A stretch of DNA of 64,000 bases from Hennigella sp049177145 (GTDB lineage Bacteria; Bacillota_I; Bacilli_A; Mycoplasmatales; Mycoplasmoidaceae), in assembly GCA_049177145.1 (NCBI GenBank), contig CP185406.1, positions 248,001 through 312,000 on the forward strand, given 5' to 3'. Both the position numbers and the translations under genes were made by a program. The notes under the pieces were generated by a model, which made no database searches, had not been told where the DNA came from, and saw only the letters and a program-made list of their open reading frames with translations. Shown here piece by piece: positions 1-11,039 of this stretch (position 1 is the stretch's first letter; each line of letters begins with the position of its first letter).

Positions 1-492
1 ATTTTTAATTGATTCATTAGTTTGTTTCTGAAAACCATAAATCAAATCACATGAAATATTTGTGATTTTGTTCTTTTGCAAAATAGAAATTGCTTGTTCA
101 ACCATAAATTTATGGTTGGATCTATTCATTGATTTTAATAAACTAGAATCTAGAGTTTGAACACCCAATGAAACTCTGTTAACTTTATATTTAGTTAAAA
201 TTTTAGCTTGTGAATTTGTAACAAATTCAGAATTACATTCAATAGTAAATTCATAATTTTTAGCTAAGCATTTAGAAAGAGGTTTTAGCAATTTTTCTAA
301 TTGTTTATCGCTCAAACAATTTGGTGTCCCGCCACCCAAATAAATCGTTTCATATTTATTCTTTTTTAGTTTTTTTAAAACTAAATCAATATATTTATCC
401 ACAGTTTGTTTATTGTAAATACATTTAACAAAATCACAATAAGCACAAAACTTTTTGCAAAATGGAATATGTATATATAAAGACTTAGCCAT
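1..492 (-). CDS. hemW: HemW-like radical SAM protein, 3' end outside window
   Basis: Radical SAM protein of the HemW/HemN-like family. The visible N-terminal 164 residues carry CxxxCxxC (Cys12, Cys16, Cys19 in IPFCKKFCAYCDF), which binds the 4Fe-4S cluster and SAM, followed by YLGGGTPNCLS and NRVSLGVQ, both typical of the family. The ATG at 492 overlaps the stop of miaA, so the three minus-strand genes form one unit. HemW proteins are thought to be heme chaperones rather than coproporphyrinogen oxidases, and mycoplasmas make no heme, so the substrate here is unknown. Family assignment is firm; function is not. Confidence 0.85.
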   Translation of the reverse strand, partial: MAKSLYIHIPFCKKFCAYCDFVKCIYNKQTVDKYIDLVLKKLKKNKYETIYLGGGTPNCLSDKQLEKLLKPLSKCLAKNYEFTIECNSEFVTNSQAKILTKYKVNRVSLGVQTLDSSLLKSMNRSNHKFMVEQAISILQKNKITNISCDLIYGFQKQTNESIKN

Positions 493-1378
493 TAATAAAA
501 CCTTCTATTGTTTTTCTTAATAAATCATCATCCATTGGTCCATGATAAGAAAACATTTTAGGATATTGATGTTTACATCAAGTAACTTGTCTCTTAGCAT
601 ATCTTCTAGTTTTTTGGGCTATTAGATCTGTGTTAATTGAAGTTTTATTTTTAATAGCTTCATAAACTTCTTGATAACCTAATGCTTTTAAAGCATTAAG
701 TTTCATCACATCTTTATCTTTCTTAATTAGACCTTCAACTTCTTGTCTTCAACCTTCATCAACCATTTCTAGAACTCTATTATTAATAGTTTCATATAGT
801 TTAGGTCTTTCAACATCCATATAAACAACCAAACAATCATAATAGTATTTTTGTCTTTGAACATCTTTAGATGTTTTAGTCATTCCTGTTTCTTCAATAA
901 TTTGAATTGCTCTAACAACACGCTTTCTATTATTAGCGGGAATCTTCTTAGCTTCAGTTGGATCTAACTTCTCAAGAAGTTTATGAAGTTGTTCATTTGT
1001 CATCTCTTCATAACTATTGGTTCTTTTAGAACTAGACGATAAATCATAGTTTTTGATTAATGCATCAACATATAAGTTGCTACCACCAACAATGATAGGA
1101 ATTTGTTTAGCTTTATAAATATCAGCTAAGATTTTCTTAGCTTGTGTTTGAAATTCTTTTATATTTCAATCATCATAGATAGAAACACAGTCCATTAAGT
1201 AAACTGGAGTTTTCTTAATTGTGTCCTTATCCATTTTATTTGTGCCTGCATTCAATTCTTTATAGACTTGGAAGGCATCGGCATTAACAAGTGGATAATT
1301 AAGCATCTTGCTTATTTTTAAAGCTAATGCGGACTTGTGTGAAGATGTTGGACCAACTATAACAATTAACTTATTCAT
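485..1378 (-). CDS. miaA: tRNA dimethylallyltransferase MiaA
   Basis: Transfers a dimethylallyl group to A37 of tRNAs reading UNN codons; MiaB (47970) then methylthiolates that base. 297 residues, the usual bacterial size, read through two TGA(Trp) codons. The N-terminus holds the P-loop GPTSSHKS (residues 9-16), deviating from the usual GPTxSGKS/T at its second glycine, then NADAFQVYKELNAGTNK and IIVGGSNLYV, matching family motifs. The C-terminus has KTRRYAKRQVTW, the conserved tRNA-contacting segment. It overlaps the upstream flavoprotein gene by 8 nt and hemW by 8 nt, suggesting translational coupling. Confidence 0.93.
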
Positions 1379-2279
1379 GATCTAAAATATCGTCAATTGC
1401 TTTCTTTGCATCTGAAATAGCCACATGGATAAGCCTTGGCTTATCATTGTAACTTGCTACATTTCCTATAGCATAAATGTTACCCATGTTTGTTCTACAA
1501 TTAGAATCAATTTTGATTCTATTTTGTAAATCAAGGTTGAAGGGTTTTAACATTTGATTGTCTTGTAAAGAGTATGTTTGTCCATATTGGACAATCAAAT
1601 AATCAAAAGGAAGAATTTCTTTTTTATTTGTTAGCTTATCTACTATTTCTAATTTACCATCAGCAATAACCTTAGATGCTTTGTTTAAATATGTTTTATA
1701 TTTAAATTTCTTTAAACAATCAATTTTGCATTGTGCTGCTCTAAATTCATCACGACGATGAACAATTGATAAATTGTTAGTTAAATCTCTTTTTAAGATT
1801 TCTGCAGCTCAATCAAAAGCAGCATCACCACCACCGCAGATAACCACTTTCTTTCCTTTATATACTTTAAGGTCTTTTACACAATAATGAATCTTTTTAG
1901 ATTCAATACCTTCAATTTTATTGAATTTAAAGAAACCACCACCGGTAGCAATAATAACAAACTTAGCATAGATTGGTTCTTTATTTGTTACTAATTGATA
2001 ACATCCATTATCTTGTTCAATTTTCTTAACTGTTGTACCAGTTACGATAGTTGGGTATTTAGCTTTCTTAATGAATTCATTCATTAAGTTTTTGGCTTGA
2101 ATACTCTTTTTGCCAGGAAAGTCGTGAATAGCTTTTACTGGATATAAAATAGTTGGTTGACCACCTAACTCATCGTTTGCTTCAATCAAGATTGAAGCAA
2201 ATCTTTTTTGGTTTGCATAATAGTGGGCATAAAGACCAGCAGGTCCTCCACCAATTATTGCAATGTCATATATTTTCAT
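1371..2279 (-). CDS. Ferredoxin-NADP(+) reductase, thioredoxin-reductase-like type
   Basis: FAD/NAD(P)H flavoprotein of 302 residues. IIGGGPAGL near residue 10 binds FAD, GGQPT follows about residue 40, and VICGGGDAAFDW about residue 150 binds NADPH. The C-terminal FAD motif reads IYAIGNVASY. The CxxC redox pair of true thioredoxin reductases is absent at the NADPH domain, and the GGQPTILYPVKAIHDFPG segment resembles YumC-type ferredoxin-NADP reductases, so that assignment is preferred. It is the first gene of the minus-strand unit with miaA and hemW and diverges from the gene at 2305. Confidence 0.8.
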
Positions 2280-2281
2280 AC

Positions 2282-2298
2282 TTATAATATTATTATAA
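2282..2298. promoter_or_regulatory. Face-to-face -10 elements, divergent promoter
   Basis: TTATAAT and ATTATAA arms are separated by ATT, giving one TATAAT on each strand between the divergent genes starting at 2279 and 2305. No Shine-Dalgarno sequence fits in the 25 nt between the start codons, so short or absent leaders are inferred. Confidence 0.45.
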
Positions 2299-2304
2299 AT
2301 ACAT

Positions 2305-3165
2305 ATGAAAAAGACAAGTCAAGAAAACAAAGAGAAAAAGAAAAAGAAAATTATTCTAGGATGATTATTTGGTATATTAGGTGCCGGTTTAGTTGCAACA
2401 GCTATAGCTGTGCCTTTAGTAATACTCAATAAGAAAGTTGATCATAAATCTGAACATGGTTTTGGATTGAAAAATTATGAAATTCCAAAAGACGAACCAG
2501 TTTTTTTTATTTATTGTGATTCTCACGATGAACATACTTTATCTAATTTCCAATTAATAAAAGATGGAAAAACTATAGGTGAAAAGGAAGGTCAAGTTAC
2601 ACTTGAGGCAGGCAAAGATAAATATGCAGAAGTTACATTTACTTCAATAGATGTTAATAAAACAACAAAAGGTGTTAATCTTGTTTTTAATGTTTCGGGG
2701 TTTGACAAGCCAGAAACAATTAAGGATATAACTATTATCTTTAAAACCCCTACAATTGCATCATGAGATAGTTTTTCTGAACCGCAACCCGTAGACCCCG
2801 AAGACCTTGATGGTAATTGAGCAATAGTTTCAGATATGGATAAAACGGTTGATGTAAAACCAACAGTAACTTGCACAACTAACAATCTAATTTCCACATA
2901 CGGACCAAGTACATCTAAAGAAGTGAAACTATCCATACGATTAACGAATTTGGAAGAAGAACCGGTTTTTGATGATTTTACTATGATTGCTTGTACAATC
3001 GATGGTCAAAGATATACAAATTTTATCAGTTTAGAAGGACAACCAGTGTTAGATATACCATTTCAAACTTCGTATCTTCTTAACAAGACGATTGACTTCC
3101 AAATTCGTCTAAACAGATCAATTCCTGATTGTATATTTATAATGTATTACAATGTGGGCCTTTAA
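2305..3165 (+). CDS. Uncharacterised membrane-anchored protein
   Basis: 286 residues, function not recognised. The N-terminus is strongly basic (ENKEKKKKK) followed by one hydrophobic helix (about residues 16-40, ILGWLFGILGAGLVATAIAV), with no lipobox cysteine, so the rest probably lies outside the cell on an uncleaved anchor. The remainder is rich in beta-strand-like segments with a proline/acidic linker near residue 160 (EPQPVDPEDLDG), suggesting two extracellular beta domains of about 110 residues each. It precedes RNA-modification genes, but nothing in it points to RNA. Confidence 0.75.
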
Positions 3166-3191
3166 CGTAAAATCTTAGATGAATTATTAAT

Positions 3192-3977
3192 ATGAAAAAG
3201 ATTGAATCATTTACTAATAAATCAATTAAGTGAGTAAAGAAATTACTTAGTGATTCAAAACAAAGAAAGCAAGAAAATCTTGCTGTTATTGAAACTAAAA
3301 AGATCTTTCTAACTGTTTTAGAATCTATTGATTCTAAAAACATTGAAGCAATCTTTGTAACCAATGATTTTTTAATGGAAAACAAGAGGTTATTACATAA
3401 GTTTGATGACAAGATCAATTTATGTCCTAACTCTATCTTTAATTCAACATCTGGACTAAAAACACCAGATGGAATTATTTGTGTCTTTAGACCAAATAAA
3501 AATAAGATTATCTATGATAAAGAAAGCAATTACATTGCTTTATATAACTTACAAAATCCACACAACTTAGGTGCAGTTATTAGAAGTTGCTTAGGATTTA
3601 ATATCAAGGGAATTTACCTAATAGGTAATTGCTGTGATTTATACCATCCTGAAGCAATAAGATCATCAATGGGTTATGTTTTTAAAATGCCAACTGAGAA
3701 GTTTAATTCCTTTGATTACTTCTTACAATATGTTAAGACTAATAAAGTTCATTTATTAGCAATGGCCAACAATAATAGGGCAATTGATATATTCAATTAC
3801 AAAGAAAAGAAAAATAACTGTTTCTTAATTGGTAATGAAGGACAAGGGTTACCTGAACAAGTGTTGAACAATTGTTCAACAATTATTAAAATCCCTTTAA
3901 ATAAAGATGTTGAATCACTTAATGCTTCAGTTGCTGCTAGTATAGTTGCATTCTACTTAGACCATGGAAATAATTAA
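3192..3977 (+). CDS. SpoU/TrmH family RNA 2'-O-methyltransferase
   Basis: SPOUT-class SAM-dependent methyltransferase, 261 residues. The three diagnostic motifs are visible: NPHNLGAVIRSC (motif 1, about residue 125), LIGNEGQGLPE (motif 2, about residue 218) and IPLNKDVESLNASVAASI (motif 3, near the C-terminus), which build the trefoil-knot SAM site. The basic N-terminal part (about 90 residues) resembles the substrate-binding domain of RlmB/TrmH-type enzymes. The target (23S rRNA or tRNA ribose) cannot be told from sequence. It overlaps the next gene by 14 nt. Confidence 0.88.
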
Positions 3978-4902
3978 AGTTCAAGAAAACGATACAAATA
4001 TTAGGCTAGATAACTTCTTAATGAAGTTATTTCCTAATTTATCTAAAGGTTATATTTTCAAAGCTATTAGAACTAACAAAGTTAAAGTAAATGGGAAGAA
4101 ACCTAAATTTGGTTATCGTTTACAACTTAATGATGAAATCAAACTTTTCATAAATGAAAATGTTGGTAATAATCAAGCAGATAATTGACAATTAGCTAAA
4201 GATATTTTAGATGTGGTTTATGAAGATGTCAACTTACTAGTTGTTAATAAACCTGCCAAGCTTTTAGTCAATGATGAAAAGGAAGAAATTGCTGATACTT
4301 TAATTAATCGTGCAAAGAAGTATTTATTTAAGAAAAATAAATGAGATCCTGAAAAGGAAAACCAATTTGCTCCATGTTTAGTTCACCGTATTGATTTCAA
4401 TACGACTGGTTTAGTAATGATTGCAAAAACTCATGAAGCTTCTGTTATTCTTTCTCAAAAAATAAAAGATAGAGAGATTGATAAATTTTATCAATGCTTA
4501 GTTTATGGCAAGATGCCACAACAATCTCAATTGTTGGAAGCGTACTGAACTAAACCTAAAAATGGTAATTTAGTTAAGATTTCTAATACTTCATCTATAG
4601 ATGCTAAACACATTATTACTAAATATAAAGTATTAAAATATGACCAAAAACAAGATGTTAGTTTACTAGAAGTAGAATTGTTAACCGGAAGAACTCATCA
4701 AATTAGAGCACATCTTGCTTTTATTGGTCATCCACTTGTTGGTGAACAAAAATATATCTCTAGAGAGATAAAAAAGAAAACTAACTTTAAATCTCAAGCT
4801 CTAGTTGCCTACAAACTTAAATTCAATTTTAAAACTGATGCAGGCAAACTTGCTTATCTTGATAAGCAAGTGATTGAACTTAAAAACATAAGATTAATAT
4901 AG
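3964..4902 (+). CDS. RluA-family pseudouridine synthase
   Basis: Isomerises uridine to pseudouridine in RNA, most likely 23S rRNA (RluC/RluD type). 312 residues. An S4 RNA-binding domain occupies about residues 11-70 (RLDNFLMKLFPNLSKGYIFKAI). The catalytic motif reads HRIDFNTTGLV, with Asp144 as nucleophile; the usual HRLDxxTSG arginine/serine positions vary. LLTGRTHQIRAHLA is the second family motif. The gene overlaps the SpoU methylase, so the two are probably co-translated. Confidence 0.9.
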
Positions 4903-4904
4903 AG

Positions 4905-4933
4905 ATATTTTTACTATATAATAGTAAAAATAT
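4905..4933 (+). promoter_or_regulatory. Promoter nested in a 29-bp palindrome
   Basis: Arms ATATTTTTACTAT and ATAGTAAAAATAT are perfectly complementary around a 3-nt ATA spacer. TATAAT (4917-4922) sits at the centre, 14 nt before the ATG at 4937. It could be a -10 element covered by an operator, or an AT-only hairpin ending the upstream transcript. Confidence 0.45.
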
Positions 4934-4936
4934 ACT

Positions 4937-5788
4937 ATGCCATTTATTAAACAATTAAATAAAGATTTTGTTATCAAAGATAACCATTTTGAATTATCAC
5001 CATCAATGATGAAAGATAGTTGAAAATTCAAAAAGATAACTGGTACAAGATTATCAGCTGTTATTGGAGCAAATAAATATACATCACCTTTAAAGGTGTG
5101 ATGTTGTATGGTTGGAATTTATTCTGAACCAATTGATCCAACAATTGCTAAACTTGGAATGTATGTTGAACCTAAAGTTAGGGATTATGTAAGTCAAAAA
5201 CTTAATATTAAGTTTAAAGACTATGTTCCATCTGAAGTTAAGTGAGATGTCTTTAAAGATGTAGACAAAGTCTTTGGTGGTATTCCGGATGGTGAACCAG
5301 TAAATGATCAAGGAATAGTAGACTATTCAACTGGCAATCCAATGTTGGAAATCAAGACAACATCTATAGATGCCTTTGTTTACAAAACAGAAAAGGGATT
5401 GATGCATTTACAAAAAGATGCCTATGGTATTCCTTTAGTTAAGGAAGTTGGTAAGAAAAAACTTTCTTGATTTGAAAATGGTGAACTAAAGATATCAGAT
5501 GAATATCGTTACCAATTAGGTTTGTATCTTTACTTAAGAAAGATAAACAAAGGAATGTTTGCTGTTTGCTTCTTAACTAAAGAAGATTATGCCCATCCAG
5601 AAAACTTCAAAATTGAAGATCATGAAATTTGTTTAAGAAATATGGGCTTTGCAAATATTAGCAAATTTGAAAAGAATGTTATTGAACCTGCAAGGGCTTG
5701 ATATATGAAACATATCAAGACAGGTATTTCCCCAGAGATAACAGAAAAAGATAGACAATGACTAAAAGAAGTAGAACTACTAAAGTAG
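4937..5788 (+). CDS. YqaJ-like PD-(D/E)XK nuclease
   Basis: 283 residues. The N-terminal ITGTRLSAVIGANKYTSPLKVW matches the start of YqaJ/lambda-exonuclease-type recombinases. The active-site set of the PD-(D/E)XK fold can be read: a glutamate in GMYVEP, Asp118 in GGIPDGEP, and Glu138-x-Lys140 in LEIKTTS. Mycoplasma genomes carry such a chromosomal family, often annotated as a putative nuclease. Phage relatives degrade DNA ends for recombination; a role in repair here is inference. The end overlaps thiI by 31 nt, and no phage genes lie nearby. Confidence 0.78.
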
Positions 5789-6954
5789 ATAAATTAATAT
5801 ACATCAAATATGGTGAACTAACTCTTAAGGGTAAAAACCGAAGAGAGTTTGTTCAATGTTTATTTAACAATGTTAAAAAAGCTTTAGGTGATTTTAAATC
5901 TATTCAAATCATTAAGCAATATGATTCCATGACAATCACTCATATTGCTAAAGCAAAGTATGACAAAGTTTTTAACATTGTCAAAGCTATACCAGGCATT
6001 TCATTTGTCATTGAAGGTTATGGCATTGAACGTAACGAAAATAAATTACACGCGTTTTTAAAAACAACTGTTGAAAATAAAAAACAAACTTTTAAAGTAA
6101 TAACAAAACGTTCTGATAAAAAATATCCAACTGATAGTATGGAGTTTTCTAGACAACTTGGAGGATTCATTCTTAAAAATTTTAAGAATCTATCAGTGGA
6201 TATTCATAAACCAGATCTAAAAGTTAATGTTGAAATCAAGGAAGATAAGTTTATTGTTTATTTCAACAGAGTTAAAGGATGTGGCGGTTTTCCTTTAGGA
6301 ATCAATGGAAGAGTGTTAATGTTAATCTCTGGTGGAATTGATTCACCAGTTGCTGCTTCATTATTAATGAAGAAAGGATTCCATGTAGACTTCTTAACTT
6401 TTGTTTCTCCTCCTCACACTTCTAAAGAAGCAGAAAACAAAGTTAGATCTTTAATCAAACAGATTACCTTAGATGGTAGGTTAGAAAAACCTATCCTTTA
6501 TATATGTAAGTTCACAGACTTACAACATGAAATCTCTCACATTACAAATCATAGTTATCAAATAACTATCATGCGTAGATATTTCTTTAGAATTGCTCAA
6601 CATCTTGTTAAGACACAACACTATGATGCTATGGCAACTGGTGAATCTTTAGGACAAGTGGCTTCTCAAACAATAGAAAGTATGACAACAATTTCATCAG
6701 TCTTAGACAACGTAGTTGTTCTAAGGCCTCTATTAACCTACGATAAAATTGAAATTATCAACTTGGCAGAAAAATTAAATACTTATAATATATCTATACT
6801 TCCATACCCAGATGCATGTAGTATGTTTGTTCCTGCTAACCCAACAACAAAACCAAATTTGGCTAAGGCAGAACAATTAGAAAAAGATCTAATGCTCATA
6901 GATACTATCTATAAGAGGGTATTGGCTAAGCATATCAAAAAGGAGTTCATTTAA
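5758..6954 (+). CDS. thiI: tRNA 4-thiouridine sulfurtransferase ThiI
   Basis: Adenylates U8 of tRNA and inserts sulfur to form s4U. 398 residues, family-typical for forms without the rhodanese extension. The N-terminal ferredoxin-like and THUMP domains cover about residues 1-165 (YIKYGELTLKGKNR at the start is characteristic), and the PP-loop ATP site is SGGIDS at residues 191-196. The late motif DACSMFVPANPTTKP has a single cysteine. Sulfur would come from a cysteine desulfurase not present in the window. It is tightly packed between the nuclease and the DHH gene (overlap of 1 nt at 6954). Confidence 0.95.
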   Translation: MTKRSRTTKVDKLIYIKYGELTLKGKNRREFVQCLFNNVKKALGDFKSIQIIKQYDSMTITHIAKAKYDKVFNIVKAIPGISFVIEGYGIERNENKLHAFLKTTVENKKQTFKVITKRSDKKYPTDSMEFSRQLGGFILKNFKNLSVDIHKPDLKVNVEIKEDKFIVYFNRVKGCGGFPLGINGRVLMLISGGIDSPVAASLLMKKGFHVDFLTFVSPPHTSKEAENKVRSLIKQITLDGRLEKPILYICKFTDLQHEISHITNHSYQITIMRRYFFRIAQHLVKTQHYDAMATGESLGQVASQTIESMTTISSVLDNVVVLRPLLTYDKIEIINLAEKLNTYNISILPYPDACSMFVPANPTTKPNLAKAEQLEKDLMLIDTIYKRVLAKHIKKEFI

Positions 6955-7928
6955 TGATTGCAGTAAAAGAAACAATCGTTAAGAAGATTGAACAATATGA
7001 AAATATTGCCATCTTTTTCCATGAACTACCTGACCTTGATGCTCTAGGTTCTTCTTATGGACTACAATACTTTTTAAAAACAAAGTATCCAAGCAAAGAT
7101 GTAAGAATTATTGGACTTGACACTTTATCAACTCAATTCCAAAACGGACTTTATCAATTTGATAAACGTCATGTTCCAAATGAATTCCTTGCTAATTCAT
7201 TAGGAATCATTCTTGATACAGCTAATGCAAGTAGAATTTGATCTGGTAGACAAAACTACTGTCGTGAATTGATCAGAATTGATCATCATCCTAAACTAGA
7301 AACTATTGCGGACTTTGAATGAGTTGATGATAGTTACTGTGCAACTGCTGAAATGATTGCCGAACTATTATTTGAATGAGACTATAAGTCTATCCTAATT
7401 CCTACATGTAATAGTTTATACGCAGGATTATTAACAGATACTGGAAGATTCTTATATCCATCTGTTACACCTAAGACTTATGCGATTGCAGCAAAGCTGA
7501 TAGATAAAGGATGCAATAGACAAAAGGTTCATGATGCTATCTATCTAAAAGATGTGGATCGTGTTAAGTTTACAACCTACGTCTTTAGAAAAGCACACTT
7601 TGACCGGCAACTTGGAATGGTATGAGCTAAGCTTGGCAAGAACTCGTTTGACCGGTACGGAGTAAAACTTAGAATGAGTATGGTCCATGTTTTAAGCAAC
7701 ATTAAAGGAATGAATATTTGATTCACGTTCTACTATGATAATGTTGTAAAACAATGGAAAGGATCTATAAGATCAGCAAAGCTACCCATCAATCATATTG
7801 CAGAAAAATATCATGGTGGAGGACATAAGTTAGCTGCGGGAGTCACCATCTATAAACGAAAAGAATTTAAGATGATTATCGAAGATATAAGAGAATATTT
7901 GAGACAAAATATCCCACAAAACAAATAA
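6954..7928 (+). CDS. DHH-family phosphoesterase (NrnA/MgpA-like)
   Basis: 324-residue DHH/DHHA1 protein of the oligoribonuclease/pAp-phosphatase type, which degrades short RNA or nucleotide phosphates with Mn2+. Metal-binding motifs are visible: HELPDLDALGSS (about residue 23), RIDHHPK (the DHH motif, about residue 107), LLTDTGRF (about residue 160), and the C-terminal substrate motif HGGGHKLAAG. It shares a TAATG junction with thiI. Which small substrate it uses cannot be read from the sequence; NrnA-like activity is family knowledge. Confidence 0.9.
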
Positions 7929-7940
7929 AAGGAGAAAATT

Positions 7941-8120
7941 ATGGAAATCGAAAAAATTAAAGTACAACCTACAGAAAAAATCGAAGTTGAACAAGACGAC
8001 AACTACGAACAAACTCTAAGAGAGTTAACTAAGGAAGAATTACTTCATAAGCTAAATTACGAAGAAACTGATCCTGAAAAAATTAAACTAATTAAGAAAA
8101 TTCTTAAAACTAAAGCTTAG
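7941..8120 (+). CDS. Small acidic/basic protein, 59 residues
   Basis: Begins with ATG at 7941 after a good Shine-Dalgarno GGAG 8 nt upstream and ends in TAG. The product is highly charged, with no hydrophobic segment or cysteine: lysine/glutamate-rich, predicted helical in its second half (LTKEELLHKLNYEETDPEKI). It lies between the DHH gene (12 nt upstream) and dnaE (9 nt downstream), so it is probably co-expressed with both. No family recognised. Coding status rests on the ribosome site, the tight fit and a TGA-free frame. Confidence 0.65.
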   Translation: MEIEKIKVQPTEKIEVEQDDNYEQTLRELTKEELLHKLNYEETDPEKIKLIKKILKTKA

Positions 8121-8129
8121 TGGATTTAT

Positions 8130-11039
8130 ATGTACACTAACATCAAGACGCGTTCACACTATAGCATGGCTATATCGTCTATTTCTATAGACGATATTAT
8201 TAAACATGCGCGTGATAACAAACAAGAATATGTTTGTTTAGTTGATGTTAATGTAATGTATGGAGCTTTAGAATTTTATACTAAGGCCATTGCTGCTAAT
8301 CTAAAACCAGTGATTGGTTTGTCCGTCTTTGTTAATAAGGACGAGTATGTGTTACTTGCACATGACTATAAAGGATATATTAAACTATGTAACTTGTCAA
8401 GTGCCATCAACCACAACGAAAAATGACAACTTGAAGATTTTGCCAGTGACCATGTTACCGTTATTAGCAAAAATAAGGTCCCTGGTTTCAAAAATTGGAT
8501 AAAAGATGAAGACTTGGCCATCCACGAGTCTTTGTTCGTCTCAGCAAGCGATTTTTCAAAATATAAAGCATTATTAGCTATTAATAAAGGATGTTTGTAT
8601 GATGACATACAAGATGATAAAGAGATGGCTAGTAAGCACTTGCTAACTACTTCACAAGCAGAAAAACTTTTTACTTCTGCGCAAATAAATAGAACAAATA
8701 AATTATTAAATGAAATAAATCTAAATATTCCACTTAACAAAGAAAATTTCTTTGTTAAGTTCGATGAAAAGAAGAATTCTAACCTTTTATTACAAGAGCG
8801 TTGTCGTCTTGGATTAATCAAACGTTTTGGGGAAAAAGTAAATAAAAAATATATAGAACGTATTAAATATGAATTAGACATAATTCATAAAATGGGTTTT
8901 GATGACTACTTCTTAGTAGTACAAGACTATGTTGCTTTTGCAAAGCAAAATAATATTATGGTAGGACCTGGTCGTGGTTCTGCTGCAGGTTCTCTAGTAT
9001 CATATGTATTAGAGATCACTAATATTGATCCTTTAAAGTATGGTTTAATTTTTGAAAGATTCTTAAACTCTCACCGTCAAACTAAACCAGATATTGATAT
9101 TGACTTCATGGATAATCGAAGACAAGAAGTCATCGATTACTTATTTAATAAGTATGGCAAGGATAAAGTTGGTCATATCATCACTTTCCAAAAAATAAAA
9201 ATTAAAACTGCCATACGTGATATCGCGCGCATCCTTAATATAGACTTGTCGATCGTCAACATGATTTGTAAATCTATCTCAGATTGATTTGATGTAGATA
9301 TTGACGAAGTCATTAAAGAGAAAAAGGTTGTTGCTGACTACCAAAAGAAATATCCACAGCTTTTTGAACTAGCAAAATTCATCATGGGAATGCCAAGACA
9401 AATTGGTACTCATGCTGCTGGAATAGTCATTTGTAATAAACCACTACATGATGTAGTGCCTACGACTTTATCTGCTGAAGGTATAAATACTATCCAATAC
9501 TCAATGGAGTATGTTGAACCAGTTGGCTTAATTAAAATGGATATCTTAGGTTTAGTCAACCTAAGTATTATTAATGATTGTGTGGATGAAATTAATAAGC
9601 ATGCAAAGAAGACATTTGATATTAATCAAATACCTTTGGATGACCAAAAAGTCTTTAAACAACTATGTTTAGGTAATACCCTAGGAATCTTCCAACTTGA
9701 ATCTCCGGGTATGACAAATGTGGTTAGAAAAATCCAACCACAATCTATTGAAGACATTTCAATTGCTTCAGCCTTGTTTAGACCAGGACCACAAGCTAAC
9801 ATACCTTTATATATAAAGAATAAGAAGAATCCAGACAAAATTGAATATGTTGATGATAAATTAAAATCTATTCTTGAACCAACTTATGGAATCATCATTT
9901 ATCAAGAACAAGTTATTCAAACTTTATGTTTGGTTGCTAACTGATCATTAGCTGAAGCAGATATTGTTCGAAGAGCAATTTCTAAAAAGAAATTAGATAA
10001 ACTAGAATCGATTGGAAAAGATTTTATCTCTAGTGCAGTTAAGAATGGCTATACAGAAAAGAAAGCAAATGAAATCTTTGCTTACTTGTTAAAGTTTGCA
10101 AGTTATGGTTTTAACCATAGCCATTCTATTGCTTATGCATTAGTAAGTTATCAACTTGCTTATTTGAAAACATATTATCCAAATGAGTTCTATGCATGCT
10201 TGTTATCTTACAACCCAACTAGCAAAGCTACAGCATATGTTATTGAAGCAAAGAACAATGGTATTACAGTTCTTCCACCAAACATTAATCATAGCCAAGT
10301 TGGCTTTAGCATCTATGATGGAAAAATTATTTTTGGATTTGGTGCAATCAAGGGAATTGGTGCAGCGGGTATAGAAAAAATAATTGTTGCCAGAGCCCAA
10401 GCAAAAGAATGAAAGTCAATCAAAGATTGTATTAGAGATTTAGTTAAGGGTGGGGTTGGTGCAGCAGCACTTGAAATCTTAGCTAAAGCAGGATGCTTTG
10501 ATTGTTTCGTTGGTAAAGAATTACCTAACCGTAGTTCAATCATTGCCAGTCTTGAATCAATCATCAAAGCTGTTAAGACATACACACCTAAGTACGGTTA
10601 TCTCTCAAATATAGTTTATAGTAAAGTTCAAGATAATAAAGAAACAAGAAAGAAAGAAAACCAAGACCAATTTGATATTCTTGGTATTGCTTTTGCCGGA
10701 CATCCAATCGAAGAAATCAAAGAAGCAAATCCAGAATTAATGAAAGATGCATTTACTCTTTCATATATTAGAGAAAATGCTCAACCATATGTTAAATATA
10801 AAACTTTAGTTTATATTAACTCTTTAAGAAAGATCAAAACTAAAGCTGGAGCTAACATGGCATTTATTTCTATGGAAGATGAAACTATGACTATTTCAGA
10901 TGCCGTTACATTTAGTAATGTTCTAGATAACCTAGAACAAGCTCCATTACTTGCTAAAGAAAAATATTTATATTGTGTAGTTAGCAAGTCTGGAAGGTCT
11001 TTAAGACTAGAAAAAATCATTAGTGAGGTGAAAGAATAA
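8130..11039 (+). CDS. dnaE: DNA polymerase III alpha subunit, DnaE type
   Basis: 969-residue C-family polymerase, shorter than typical DnaE (about 1100-1160). The N-terminal PHP domain begins IKTRSHYSMAISS. The palm carries GPGRGSAAGSLVSYVL (about residues 280-295) and PDIDIDF, with the catalytic aspartates. The segment GMPRQIGTHAAGIVICN and the GIIIYQEQVIQ finger motif follow. Mollicutes also have PolC as main replicase, so this is probably the second polymerase used in lagging-strand or repair synthesis (family knowledge). Its stop overlaps the exonuclease start by one base. Confidence 0.93.

Noticed and set aside
1371..2279. Thioredoxin reductase
   Set aside because: No CxxC in the NADPH domain; motifs fit ferredoxin-NADP reductase better.
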